Below, in pieces: positions 53,165 to 64,000 of a DNA stretch of 64,000 nucleotides; within the stretch, counting starts at the first letter, position 1, and each line of letters starts with the position of its first letter. The stretch spans positions 19,249-83,248 of the forward strand of contig OMZE01000037.1 in NCBI GenBank assembly GCA_900315455.1, written 5' to 3'. The DNA comes from an uncultured Prevotellaceae bacterium (GTDB lineage: Bacteria > Bacteroidota > Bacteroidia > Bacteroidales > Bacteroidaceae). The notes under the pieces were generated by a model. It saw only the letters and a list, made by a program, of their open reading frames with translations, had not been told where the DNA came from and ran no database searches. The position numbers were made by a program, and so were the translations under genes.

Positions 53165-53965
53165 TTATATCTGTTCTTCCATCAACCTGCACTTGGTCAC
53201 CTGGCATACACCACTATCGTTGTAGACGAAGACCACCACTTCCATGTTTTGTGGCACCCATCCCTCGTCTATGTTGCCGATGAAAGTTTCTTCCTTATGT
53301 TCTCCTTCTTTAATGGTGAAATCCGTTCCCCACGTGCCGTTGACCGCCTTGCGGAACACATGGTTGTGCACATATTCGCGATTAGTGCTTCCGTCGGGCA
53401 TATATTGGAAAGCCGTGATGCCACTCTCGATGAGCCACACCTGCAGATGTCCCGAAGTGTTGCCGTCTGTTCCTTCGGCATCCACCCGGATAAAAGCCTC
53501 GTGTTTCTCACCATCATATTCCGACGTCACCATGAGGCTGAGAGGCGCGGTCTTCGCCATCTCCTCACGCACGAAGGTGGCCCAAGAGGTGTAATCGCTC
53601 GTTCCCTTGCGGTCGACGACGCCCTTCGGCTGCGACTCCACCTTCCAGTAGTTGAAATACTCATCGCCCGTCTCGGTATAGAGCGAATAAGGCACGCCCC
53701 TCACCGACTTGGCGAAAGGTCCGCTGTGAATGCCCACGGCAATCACATTGTCACCGCCATACTGTGCTATGAGTTTCTCGATTTCCTCTGTAGCATTGGG
53801 GCAGTTGACACAACGCTGCCCGGTGAAGTCCTCGATGAGCACATTTCGGCTTGCCGCCACGGGTTTCACGTAGATGAGCCGTTCGTCCTCATCGATATGA
53901 CTGCACGCCATCAAGGTGGCAATCATCATCAAGGGCAGCAGATATATATGTCGTAGTATTTTCAT
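53165..53965 (-). CDS. Omp28-like lipoprotein with CxxC motif
   Basis: The product is 266 residues with a lipobox LMAC (Cys21), so it is membrane-anchored. The VLIEDFTGQRCVNCPNATEEIEKL segment carries the Cys52-Cys55 pair and opens a thioredoxin-like fold (about 40-150); a beta-rich C-terminal domain follows. It resembles Omp28 of Porphyromonas gingivalis and the CxxC domain of the neighbour at 51341-53149, so the two are related. It lies 5 bases after the DUF6029-like barrel gene. A role as a thiol-disulfide or electron shuttle with the TlpA-like protein is inferred from the operon. Confidence 0.83.
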   Translation of the reverse strand: MKILRHIYLLPLMMIATLMACSHIDEDERLIYVKPVAASRNVLIEDFTGQRCVNCPNATEEIEKLIAQYGGDNVIAVGIHSGPFAKSVRGVPYSLYTETGDEYFNYWKVESQPKGVVDRKGTSDYTSWATFVREEMAKTAPLSLMVTSEYDGEKHEAFIRVDAEGTDGNTSGHLQVWLIESGITAFQYMPDGSTNREYVHNHVFRKAVNGTWGTDFTIKEGEHKEETFIGNIDEGWVPQNMEVVVFVYNDSGVCQVTKCRLMEEQI

Positions 53966-53970
53966 TACGG

Positions 53971-55611
53971 TCAGAAATTGTAGTTATATGAAACGGTGAA
54001 GCCCTTGCTTGCCGGCACATAGCGGCATACGCCTCCCGAGCAGTTGTATCCCGCACGAGTGCGGCCATAGCCTGCCTGGATGCGATGGGATCCGAAGTTG
54101 CAGGTCACGAGTCCCTGATAGTAGTGCAGGTCGGTCTCGCCACAGTTGTACATGTCGGAGACGGTGAACATCAGGTGTGGCAGCACCGACAGTTCAAGCA
54201 GTGCAAAGGCCCAATCGCCCTGGTCTTCTCCCGTGGTGAGGTATTGCAGTTCTCCACGCAAGGTGAGTTTGTTGTTGAACTTGTATTTTCCGTCGGCCAC
54301 GAAGATGTTGGAGTGAACCATACCACCCTCGCCTTCTACCACAGTCATGTTGTAGAACTGGTTCATGTACATCAGATTGACCTTGAAGTCCTTGGTGAGG
54401 CGTTTGTCAATCTGTACGTTCAAGTCTTGGTAATACATCCCTTTTCCCCATTTCCAGAATGCGGAGCCGGGGCCGTCGGTACCAGCCATGTCGCCCACTG
54501 GCGCATTGCTGTCGATGCCATGCACATGCGAGAAGTTCACCTTCACGTTAGTGCCGTATTTTCCGCCCAGGAAAGTCTTGCGCTTGAAGGTGTAGCCCAG
54601 TTCTGCCTGATAAGCCCATTCCCCTGCCGTCTGCGTGGCATAAGGATAGAGGGCAGCGAGGGCATAGGTGTGGTCGAGGGTAAATGCCGGCAGATGGTTG
54701 ATGAACGACGACGTGCCGTTCGTCGTTCGCCGTGAGCGGAATGCCATGTTCTCACTTCGCTTGGCTTGCAGCAAGAGGCTCATTCCCCGTTTGGAATAAG
54801 ATGCCGAGAGCATGGCCACATTGCCCTTTCCATAAGTGTAACGGTTGTCGAACGTAGGGTCTTGCGATTTCTGAGCATATTCTGCCAGCAGGCTCACATT
54901 GCCTTTCTGCACGCGTGCCCTCACGTCGAAGGCATTCACGTTCTCGGGCAAGTTGAGTTTATGGGTGGCATCAACGAAGATGTCTTCCGTGCGCTCATGC
55001 TTGTTGACGAAAGATGCGCCGAGAGTAACGAAGGTGCCGTTGTCTTGCATGGCCTTCGACCACTGGTCGATGCTGAGTTCCACGTCGCCACCCGATATGA
55101 GCGCATCGTTGTAACTCCAGTACCTTCGCTGGTAACCCGAGAGGGCTTTCAAAGTGACACCCTTCAGCGGTTTGGCCATGACACGTGCGCCGAGCAGCGA
55201 GTTGTCGATGCCCAGGCTTCGTTCCTCGTAGGTTCGCAGGATGAAACCGCTGCCAAACTGCTCATAGAAATTTCCAAGGGTGATTTCAAGTTTCTCGGTG
55301 TGCATCTTGGCGTAGATGTTTGCCAATCCCCATCCTTTGAAATCATTTTCAAACCCTGGCAAGGGAAAGCGCATGAACTCCACGCGGGCGCCCACGTCTA
55401 CATTCTTGCTCATCATATGCAGGTCGGCATACGAGTTGGTGAGTGCCCACTCGTCGTATTTCTCGGCCCCAATATTCTGGTCTTCCTGAGGGAAGAGCAC
55501 GTCGCTCTGTATACTGCCGGTGAAAGTCACCTTGTCGTTGTTGTCGTTTTGCGCAAGCAGCGACAGGGGCAGCAGGATGGCGACGAGTAGTATAGCAGGT
55601 TTTCTCATCAT
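53971..55611 (-). CDS. DUF6029-like outer-membrane barrel protein
   Basis: The product is 546 residues with a signal peptide (about 1-21). The body is a long series of amphipathic strands with YxxxxY and aromatic ends (for example YGKGNVAMLSASYSKRGMSLLLQAKR), ending in a Tyr/Phe-rich GFTVSYNYNF beta-signal. It is therefore most likely a large outer-membrane barrel. The opening FTGSIQSDVLFPQEDQNIGAEKYDEWALTNSYADLH is what I recall for the DUF6029 family. It begins one base after the TlpA-like gene and ends 5 bases before the Omp28-like lipoprotein gene. This pairing is the best clue to function: a channel or anchor for a cell-surface thiol system. No enzyme motif. Confidence 0.75.
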   Translation of the reverse strand: MMRKPAILLVAILLPLSLLAQNDNNDKVTFTGSIQSDVLFPQEDQNIGAEKYDEWALTNSYADLHMMSKNVDVGARVEFMRFPLPGFENDFKGWGLANIYAKMHTEKLEITLGNFYEQFGSGFILRTYEERSLGIDNSLLGARVMAKPLKGVTLKALSGYQRRYWSYNDALISGGDVELSIDQWSKAMQDNGTFVTLGASFVNKHERTEDIFVDATHKLNLPENVNAFDVRARVQKGNVSLLAEYAQKSQDPTFDNRYTYGKGNVAMLSASYSKRGMSLLLQAKRSENMAFRSRRTTNGTSSFINHLPAFTLDHTYALAALYPYATQTAGEWAYQAELGYTFKRKTFLGGKYGTNVKVNFSHVHGIDSNAPVGDMAGTDGPGSAFWKWGKGMYYQDLNVQIDKRLTKDFKVNLMYMNQFYNMTVVEGEGGMVHSNIFVADGKYKFNNKLTLRGELQYLTTGEDQGDWAFALLELSVLPHLMFTVSDMYNCGETDLHYYQGLVTCNFGSHRIQAGYGRTRAGYNCSGGVCRYVPASKGFTVSYNYNF

Positions 55612-55612
55612 C

Positions 55613-56101
55613 CTATTGCACCAGTTCGCGGACTTTCTCTATCAGTTCCTGTTCAGCGCCCTCGGTATATCCATTGTGGCGGTAAACGATTTTCCCGGTG
55701 CCATCAACGATGAGCACATAGGGTATCATCTGTATGCCGAGTGCTTTTTGAAACTCCATATTGGTATCGAGAATCACATCGTAGGTCCATCCGTGGTTGT
55801 CGACAAGTGGTTTCACCTTATTAATATTATGAGCCTGGTCAACAGAGATGGCATAGATTTTCACCCCTGTCTCCTCCTGCCAGTCCTCATACACCTCGTT
55901 GATGGCGTCAAGTTCACGGTTGCAAGGTTTGCACCACGTGGCGAAGAAGTCGATGATGAAAGGCTTGCCATTGTTGGAGAGGGTGTCGGTGCGCACGGTC
56001 TTTCCCTCCATGGTCTTCAGTGTGATGGCGGGCAGTTGGGCATTGACATGGCCAATGAAGCCAAACAAGGCAACGGTAAGTATTAGCAGATAATTTTTCA
56101 T
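55613..56101 (-). CDS. TlpA-like periplasmic thioredoxin
   Basis: The product is 162 residues from the ATG at 56101 (MKNYLLILTVALFG); the earlier start at 56131 adds a non-family leader. A signal peptide (about 1-21) is followed by a TlpA/AhpC-TSA fold with WCKPC (Cys57-Cys60) after IIDFFAT and the cis-Pro region MIPYVLIVDGTGKIVYRHNG. It should reduce or oxidise disulfides outside the inner membrane. As the first gene of the operon with the DUF6029-like barrel and two Omp28-like CxxC proteins, it is a likely electron source or partner for them. Confidence 0.9.
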   Translation of the reverse strand: MKNYLLILTVALFGFIGHVNAQLPAITLKTMEGKTVRTDTLSNNGKPFIIDFFATWCKPCNRELDAINEVYEDWQEETGVKIYAISVDQAHNINKVKPLVDNHGWTYDVILDTNMEFQKALGIQMIPYVLIVDGTGKIVYRHNGYTEGAEQELIEKVRELVQ

Positions 56102-56128
56102 ATTCAAACAGTTTATTTCAATGACATG

Positions 56129-56136
56129 CAAAAATA
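56129..56136 (-). promoter_or_regulatory. Candidate -7 box of the TlpA operon
   Basis: The minus strand reads TATTTTTG, 28 bases before the ATG at 56101. No TTTG is found at the -33 position. Confidence 0.4.
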
Positions 56137-56264
56137 GTGATAAACATGCATTAAAAATGAGTTTTCTGTGTTAAATTATGTTTATTGACCAGATATTCCG
56201 AGTCTACCAAAATGATTTGGAAATTCCGAATAATCGAAATTCTCGCTAAGTCCAGTCCATTATT

Positions 56265-56298
56265 AAAGAAGCGGCCTCCCTTTCTCAAGAGGCCGCTT
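56265..56298 (-). terminator. Likely terminator of the GH51 gene
   Basis: A perfect 10-base-pair stem (56269-56278 with 56289-56298) has a 10-base loop. On the minus strand it is followed by CTTTAATA, a modest U-tract. It lies 21 bases after the stop. Confidence 0.6.
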
Positions 56299-56318
56299 AC
56301 ATATCATTAGTTGAAAAA

Positions 56319-58250
56319 TTAGAAACTCATCACGACGAAACTTCTTGCCGGAATGGTTATGGCAATCTTGTTTCCACTGGCTGTAACGGTAGCCTTTATG
56401 GGTTTGATGGCCTCAGGTTTTCCGACGAGGTTCTGCGCGTTCTTCTCTCCTGTGAGCGACACGCACTCCACTGTACCTACATTCTTCATGCCCTTGCAGG
56501 TGATTTCTACCTGCTGGTCGTTGCCAAGCACGTTGGCCACCTTGACGTAGCGTTTCTGCGCGCCCTTGTCGAAGACAGCACTGGCATAGAGGCCATCCTT
56601 GCCCTCCACAGGCTGTCCGTCTTCGGTGAGACGCAATACATTGGTGCCCTTATAGACGCCATAGAGCATCTGTACATACCAGTTGGCGGAACGTGCTACC
56701 TGCAGGTTGTCGAACCAAATGAGGTCGGGTTTCCACTGCCATCCCTCCACATGGGCGAACAATGGCGCGTAGGTGGCCTGCCACACCACGTCGGCATTGC
56801 GCTCCAGTCCGGTCATGAAAGCGGCCTCGGAGAGTGCTGCTTCCCAGTTGTTGTATTCTCCATCTCCATGTGCGGCATACTCTCCGGCAAACACCTTTGG
56901 ACCCTTGCGGTCGTAGTTGTCATAGCGCCCGGCGTTGTCGAGGAACCACTGTGGGGGTTTGTAGTAATGTTCGTCGACGAGGTCAACTTTCAGCCGTTTC
57001 ATCTCTTTCCATCCATAGTCGAAGTCGTTGCCATCGGCCGATGGTCCACTGGTGCCACAAATCTTGATGTCGGGATATCTGGCCCTGATGGCTTTCACAA
57101 ATTTCTCCAGTCTTGGAGGGTAGAGTTCGCCCCACTGCTCATTTCCCACACCGATTTGCTTGAGGTTGAAGGGAGCCGGATGCCCCATGTCGGCACGCAG
57201 TTTTCCCCATTTCGTGTCGGTGGAGCCGTTGGCAAACTCGATGAGGTCGAGGGCATCATCGATATAGGGTTGCAGGTCGTCGACTGCCACATGGGCATCA
57301 TCGGTCTTGTTCTGGAATTGGCATGCCAGTCCGCAACTGACCACGGGCAGTGGCTCAGCGCCTATCTCCTCTGAAAGGATGAAGAACTCATAGAATCCCA
57401 GTCCGTAGGTCTGGAAGTAATTGGGATACATGCGGTGGGCAAAGGTGTAGTTCCACCGGTTCTCGTTGAGAGGGCGGTTCTCCACCTGTCCGACGGAGTT
57501 TTTCCACTGATATCGTGTATTGAGATCAGTACCCTCTACGATACATCCTCCAGGGAAGCGGAATATACCGGGATGCAGATCGGCGAGGGCTTTCACCAAG
57601 TCGGTACGCAAGCCGTTCCAGTTGTCAGAGGGGAAGAGCGACACGTGGTCGAGGTCTACGCCTTCGGCTGTCTCGAGGAAGATACGCATGAGACCTTTCT
57701 GTTCGGTAACGTCGGATGTGAGCGAAGCCGTGTATTTCTTCCACTCACGGCTGTCGATGGTGATGCGCTGCCGGGTGATGATATTGTTATCGGCATTGAC
57801 GAGTTCCACGCGGATGCGTGCGGGCGCACTGCCACCGTCGTGCAGACGTGCATATACCGAGAAATCATATCGCATTCCTTTCTTGAATCCCATGCCGAAG
57901 AATCCCCTGTTCTCCAAGCCAGTGCGTTTCTCGATATGTCCGGAGTCGCCGAGCACCACATAGTGAGGGTTACGGTCGAAGGCGGGCCTCACTTCACCCA
58001 CCTGCACGTTGCCAAAAGCGTTCCACCCCATGAGTCTTGTGGGAAACTCGAACGAGCGGTTCTGCACCATCTCTGCATAGAGTCCTCCATCGGCACCGAA
58101 GTTGATATCCTCGAAGAATATGCCATACATCGTAGGCTGTATGGTGGCCCCGGGTTTGTTGGCTTGAACGGTAAGTTGCCGCTGCGCATTGGCATTGAGC
58201 GTCATCATCGCCGCCAAGGCCACTGTCATGAACCATTTTGCTTTTCTCAT
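56319..58250 (-). CDS. Exported alpha-L-arabinofuranosidase (GH51)
   Basis: The product is 643 residues: a signal peptide (about 1-22), a CBM4-like beta-sandwich (about 60-205), a GH51 (beta/alpha)8 barrel (about 215-540) and a C-terminal beta domain. The acid/base is Glu371 in GVGNEQWG, and the nucleophile Glu457 in KVFAGEYAAH. It removes alpha-linked L-arabinofuranose side chains from arabinan, arabinoxylan or arabinogalactan by a retaining mechanism, in the periplasm or at the surface. It has its own promoter with an operator-like triple repeat (58301-58346), separate from the GH2-GH127 pair upstream. Confidence 0.95.
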   Translation of the reverse strand: MRKAKWFMTVALAAMMTLNANAQRQLTVQANKPGATIQPTMYGIFFEDINFGADGGLYAEMVQNRSFEFPTRLMGWNAFGNVQVGEVRPAFDRNPHYVVLGDSGHIEKRTGLENRGFFGMGFKKGMRYDFSVYARLHDGGSAPARIRVELVNADNNIITRQRITIDSREWKKYTASLTSDVTEQKGLMRIFLETAEGVDLDHVSLFPSDNWNGLRTDLVKALADLHPGIFRFPGGCIVEGTDLNTRYQWKNSVGQVENRPLNENRWNYTFAHRMYPNYFQTYGLGFYEFFILSEEIGAEPLPVVSCGLACQFQNKTDDAHVAVDDLQPYIDDALDLIEFANGSTDTKWGKLRADMGHPAPFNLKQIGVGNEQWGELYPPRLEKFVKAIRARYPDIKICGTSGPSADGNDFDYGWKEMKRLKVDLVDEHYYKPPQWFLDNAGRYDNYDRKGPKVFAGEYAAHGDGEYNNWEAALSEAAFMTGLERNADVVWQATYAPLFAHVEGWQWKPDLIWFDNLQVARSANWYVQMLYGVYKGTNVLRLTEDGQPVEGKDGLYASAVFDKGAQKRYVKVANVLGNDQQVEITCKGMKNVGTVECVSLTGEKNAQNLVGKPEAIKPIKATVTASGNKIAITIPARSFVVMSF

Positions 58251-58288
58251 TTTGTCAGTAGTGTTTTGTTAGGTTATCGTATTTTCTG

Positions 58289-58346
58289 CAAAAATACATA
58301 TAATCCACCCCAAAGAGGTGGATTATATGATAAAATGGGTGGATTA
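58289..58346 (-). promoter_or_regulatory. GH51 promoter with triple 9-base operator-like sites
   Basis: The -7 box TATTTTTG (minus strand, 58289-58296) is followed upstream by TAATCCACC (58301-58309) and its exact inverse GGTGGATTA (58317-58325). A direct copy of the latter lies at 58338-58346, exactly 21 bases on. Spacing of two helical turns and symmetry suggest a dimeric regulator site over the -33 region. Confidence 0.6.
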
Positions 58347-58377
58347 TTCCCTGAGAATCCGGAATTTCCGGAAAACC

Positions 58378-61527
<3,150 letters not shown>

Positions 61528-61542
61528 TTATGTTTTTGGTTG

Positions 61543-63576
61543 TTATTTGTCGTTAAGTCCCTCTATGGCATCAGCCATCCACACGTCCATGATGCCAGCG
61601 CCACGGTGGTTCCACGCATAGTAAGGGATAAGGGTGACCTCGGTGTCGCGCACTGCCACCTTCCCGTCGGCATCAGTGCTAAGAAGTTGCGCCTTGGTGG
61701 TGATGGCTGTCACGCCAAAGGTTTTACCATCGGCCTCGGTATTGGCAATGGCATATCCGGCTTTCGTATCAAACTGCGGTTGTTTACCGAGAATGATATG
61801 ATGCGGGTTGAAGCCTTTGTTGTCGGCCCATTCCACGCAGTAGACGAGGGGTCCGCGCTCCACAGCCACCTTCCCACGGTCGGCCGCCACCTTGTCGTTG
61901 GCTTTCACGGTACGTGGCACCATGTCGAAATGTATGCGCACCACGTCGTTCTTGCGCCACTGCCGGTCGACAACGAGGTATCCATTCTCCAGATGCCCTT
62001 CAACGCGACTGCCGTTCACTGTCACGTAGTAGCCCAATTGCCGTCCATCGGCATAGGCATAGAGGTCGCTGGGCACTACCTGTCCACGCACCCACCCCGG
62101 TATGCGTATGAGCATGCGGAATGCCTTGGCCTTGTTCTTGGCAATGCGTATGGCGATATCGCCATCCCACGGATACTGGGTGGTCTGCTCCAGGGTCACT
62201 TCTTTCCCGTCTACGCTGATAGTGGCTGTGTTTCCAGCATAAAGGTTGATGTAGAGGTCGTGCCCCTTTACGGCATAGAAATAGCCCGGCAACGAAGGGA
62301 TGAAGCGGCTGAGGTTGCTCGGGCAGCACGCACAGCCGAACCAAGGCTGGCGGGTGGTGGTGCCGTCGGCATTGAACTTATAATTCCCATCAGAGGAGAG
62401 GGGGTTGGGATAGAAGAAACGCCCGCCATCGATGCTCATTCCGCTGAGGAGTCCGTTGTAGAGGGTGCGCTCCAAGCAGTCGATGTACTTCGCATCGCCA
62501 TGCAGGAGAAACATGCGGTGGTTGAGATATACCTGTGCGATGGCGGCACATGTCTCGTTGTAGGCGGTAAGGTTGGGCAACTCATAGTCGGCACCGAAGG
62601 CCTCGCCGGAGTGACGTGCCCCCACCCCTCCCGTGAGATAGTATTTCCGTGAAACGATATTGCTCCATATAGCATCGATGGCGCGGAGATAGTCGGTGTC
62701 GCCGGTGAGGGCAGCCACATCGGCCATTCCGGCATACATATAGCCAGCCCTCACGGCATGTCCCCATGCTTCTGTTTGGTCGACCACAGGCTTGTCGCTC
62801 TGCGAATAGACATCCCTGATGGTTGTCTTTCCCCTATAGTCGAGGAAGAACTTTGCCTGGTCGAGGTATTTTCTCTCACCCGTGATGAGGAAAAGTCTTG
62901 CCAATGCCATCTCGGCTATCTGGTGGCCGGGCACCACGGTAGCCTGACCAGGTCCTGGCCCCACCTCGCGTATCACACAGTCGGCATATCGCCGGGCGAT
63001 GTCGAGGAACTTCCTGCTTCCGGTAGCCTGGTAGTGAGCGCAGGCAGCATCTACCATGTGACCCAGGTTATAGAACTCATGGCTGAGCACCTCTACCTTC
63101 GACCAGCGTTTGTCGCCAGCCCAATGATGGGGTTTGGCGGGATTGATGGTGCGTGCGGTATAGAGATACCCGTCGGGCTCCTGTGCCGCCGCCACGATGT
63201 CGAGCACGCTGTCGATATAGGCTTCGAGGCGTTTGTCGGGATAGGTCTGCAACACATAACTTGCTCCTTCGATGGTCTTGTAGACATCGGTGTCGTCGAA
63301 GGAGAATCCCATAAACGTGCTCACGTCGTACTCACTGCTGGGATGGGCAGCCTTCACGAAGTTGTCGTAGCGCCCCTCGCTCTGACACTTGCTGAAAGCC
63401 AGGGGGACGGTCACTTCGCGTGCAGCCTTCACACGTTGTCCGAGGAAAGACGCGGGGTCTACCTTCACCGCGGTGAACGGCACCTGCGAATAGGGATAGC
63501 CATTGGCAATGGTCTGGGCACCTGCTGAGAGCGTGATAAGAGCGAGTGTCATCAACGCAAGAACACTTTTCTTCAT
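61543..63576 (-). CDS. Exported beta-L-arabinofuranosidase (GH127)
   Basis: The product is 677 residues with a signal peptide (about 1-20). The (alpha/alpha)6 barrel and the metal-site residues match GH127. Cys417 is the likely nucleophile in FGCACCPSN with Cys418 beside it; Glu341 and Cys343 are in AYNETCAAIAQ, and Glu325 in RHSGEAFG. These match the zinc-binding Glu/Cys set of the Bifidobacterium HypBA1 enzyme at nearly the same numbers. It releases beta-L-arabinofuranose from hydroxyproline-linked arabinans or side chains of plant pectin. First gene of the GH127-GH2 operon, with a consensus promoter. Confidence 0.94.
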   Translation of the reverse strand: MKKSVLALMTLALITLSAGAQTIANGYPYSQVPFTAVKVDPASFLGQRVKAAREVTVPLAFSKCQSEGRYDNFVKAAHPSSEYDVSTFMGFSFDDTDVYKTIEGASYVLQTYPDKRLEAYIDSVLDIVAAAQEPDGYLYTARTINPAKPHHWAGDKRWSKVEVLSHEFYNLGHMVDAACAHYQATGSRKFLDIARRYADCVIREVGPGPGQATVVPGHQIAEMALARLFLITGERKYLDQAKFFLDYRGKTTIRDVYSQSDKPVVDQTEAWGHAVRAGYMYAGMADVAALTGDTDYLRAIDAIWSNIVSRKYYLTGGVGARHSGEAFGADYELPNLTAYNETCAAIAQVYLNHRMFLLHGDAKYIDCLERTLYNGLLSGMSIDGGRFFYPNPLSSDGNYKFNADGTTTRQPWFGCACCPSNLSRFIPSLPGYFYAVKGHDLYINLYAGNTATISVDGKEVTLEQTTQYPWDGDIAIRIAKNKAKAFRMLIRIPGWVRGQVVPSDLYAYADGRQLGYYVTVNGSRVEGHLENGYLVVDRQWRKNDVVRIHFDMVPRTVKANDKVAADRGKVAVERGPLVYCVEWADNKGFNPHHIILGKQPQFDTKAGYAIANTEADGKTFGVTAITTKAQLLSTDADGKVAVRDTEVTLIPYYAWNHRGAGIMDVWMADAIEGLNDK

Positions 63577-63687
63577 AGTCGTTATCGGATATTTTTATTG
63601 TTCTTTTTCTGTTTCGGCTGGTCGGAACCAAGACATCAAAAGAGCATGAAACAGCCTTTCCATTCTAGATATAGGTAGTTGTTTCTG

Positions 63688-63718
63688 CAAAGATAGTACA
63701 AACCTAACGGAATGCAAA
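63688..63718 (-). promoter_or_regulatory. Bacteroidota-type promoter for the GH127-GH2 operon
   Basis: The minus strand reads TTTG (63715-63718), 19 bases, TATCTTTG (63688-63695), a full consensus match. The leader is about 105 bases. Confidence 0.7.
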
Positions 63719-63830
63719 ATAAAATACATTTTTTATTATCATTCCTACTTTCGCTATCATATATAAATACAACATAGAGATACAGAGAATAATAAAAACT
63801 CTGTACTTCTGTTTCGATATTGTTATTCGG

Positions 63831-63907
63831 GGCTCCGCCGAAGGTACTGCCGCTCGGGAAATTCCAAATAAATTTGGATTTCCTCTCGCTTAATCGTACT
63901 TTGAAAG
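63831..63907. repeat. Imperfect palindromic intergenic element (possible dispersed repeat)
   Basis: The centre is a hairpin: 63857-63869 pairs with 63872-63883 with one bulged base. The flanks (CTGCCGCTCGG before, CTCTCGCTTAATCGTAC after) resemble an intergenic repeat I remember from Prevotella genomes. That recollection is not verified. Confidence 0.35.
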
Positions 63908-64000
63908 TGTATCATAAGCCACCATTTTTGTCTTTTTTTTCAATTCTTCAGGCTCGACAGTAGCCATTGTTCGAAAATCTTGATTTTGTCTTGATTTTGA
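63890..64000 (-). CDS. Possible 3' end of a minus-strand gene (very uncertain)
   Basis: One minus-strand frame is open from the right edge to a TAA at 63890-63892. It would end MATVEPEELKKKTKMVAYD..., 25 residues if it starts at the ATG at 63967. Another frame ends KIFEQWLLSSLKN near 63945. The stretch is AT-rich and the frames compete, so neither can be called a real gene from this window alone. Confidence 0.15.
   Translation of the reverse strand, partial: SKSRQNQDFRTMATVEPEELKKKTKMVAYDTLSKYD

Larger units (their letters stand above)
63577..64000. other. Right-edge non-coding region of 424 bases
   Basis: It holds the GH127 promoter, an AT-rich stretch, and the repeat-like element at about 63831-63907. 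No complete gene is seen. Confidence 0.5.

Overview
The window looks like a chromosomal segment of a Bacteroidales bacterium, most likely Prevotella or a close relative. The evidence is a SusC/SusD pair, Bacteroidota-type promoters (TTTG, about 20 bases, TAnnTTTG), lipoprotein signal peptides, C10 (streptopain-like) proteases and other proteins with type IX secretion (T9SS)-like C-terminal tails, a type III glutamine synthetase, a MurA with Asp in place of the catalytic Cys, and the block tsaB, DUF4290, murA, rimM, dxr, rseP next to divergent yicC, gmk, nadD. No rRNA, tRNA, CRISPR array, transposase or prophage gene was seen.

Layout. 1-9.2 kb: an uncharacterised envelope module made of lipoproteins that carry one CxxCH haem-type motif plus TolB/PD40 repeats, each paired with a polytopic DUF6057-like membrane protein. 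There are two complete pairs, one partial third copy at the left edge, a DUF4369 lipoprotein and an NhaC-type antiporter. Six genes form one minus-strand operon behind a consensus promoter. 9.3-16.2 kb: a SusC/SusD/surface-lipoprotein operon. Its SusC carries a C-terminal OmpA peptidoglycan-binding domain, but the reading frame is broken and conserved blocks are missing. The third gene contains a 167-residue tandem duplication. 16.7-20.7 kb: a surface polysaccharide group (hexapeptide acetyltransferase, flippase, LicD-like transferase, glycosyltransferase). 20.7-23.7 kb: an amidase and pnp; PNPase lacks about 20 conserved N-terminal residues. 24.1-29.0 kb: an Oar-like TonB-dependent receptor with a BACON/OB-fold lipoprotein.

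29.1-41.1 kb is mostly housekeeping: nadD-gmk-yicC on minus; tsaB to rseP on plus; a small outer-membrane barrel; glnN with a HAD phosphatase. 41.2-56.1 kb is a secreted-protein and thiol-chemistry region on the minus strand. It contains two tandem C10 proteases with leucine-rich and MBG modules, a 1517-residue multidomain protein, two Omp28-like CxxC proteins, a DUF6029-like barrel and a TlpA-like thioredoxin. 56.3-63.6 kb holds three exported glycosidases (GH51, GH2, GH127) whose combined activities suit arabinogalactan or arabinosylated plant glycoproteins. The last 420 bases hold the promoter for this set and a repeat-like element.

The most unusual points are the duplicated CxxCH-PD40/DUF6057 module, the SusC-OmpA fusion, and three losses of conserved segments within 9.3 kb (two in susC, one in pnp). 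Those losses are either real micro-deletions or assembly errors. Family names (including DUF numbers) come from memory of motifs and were not searched.
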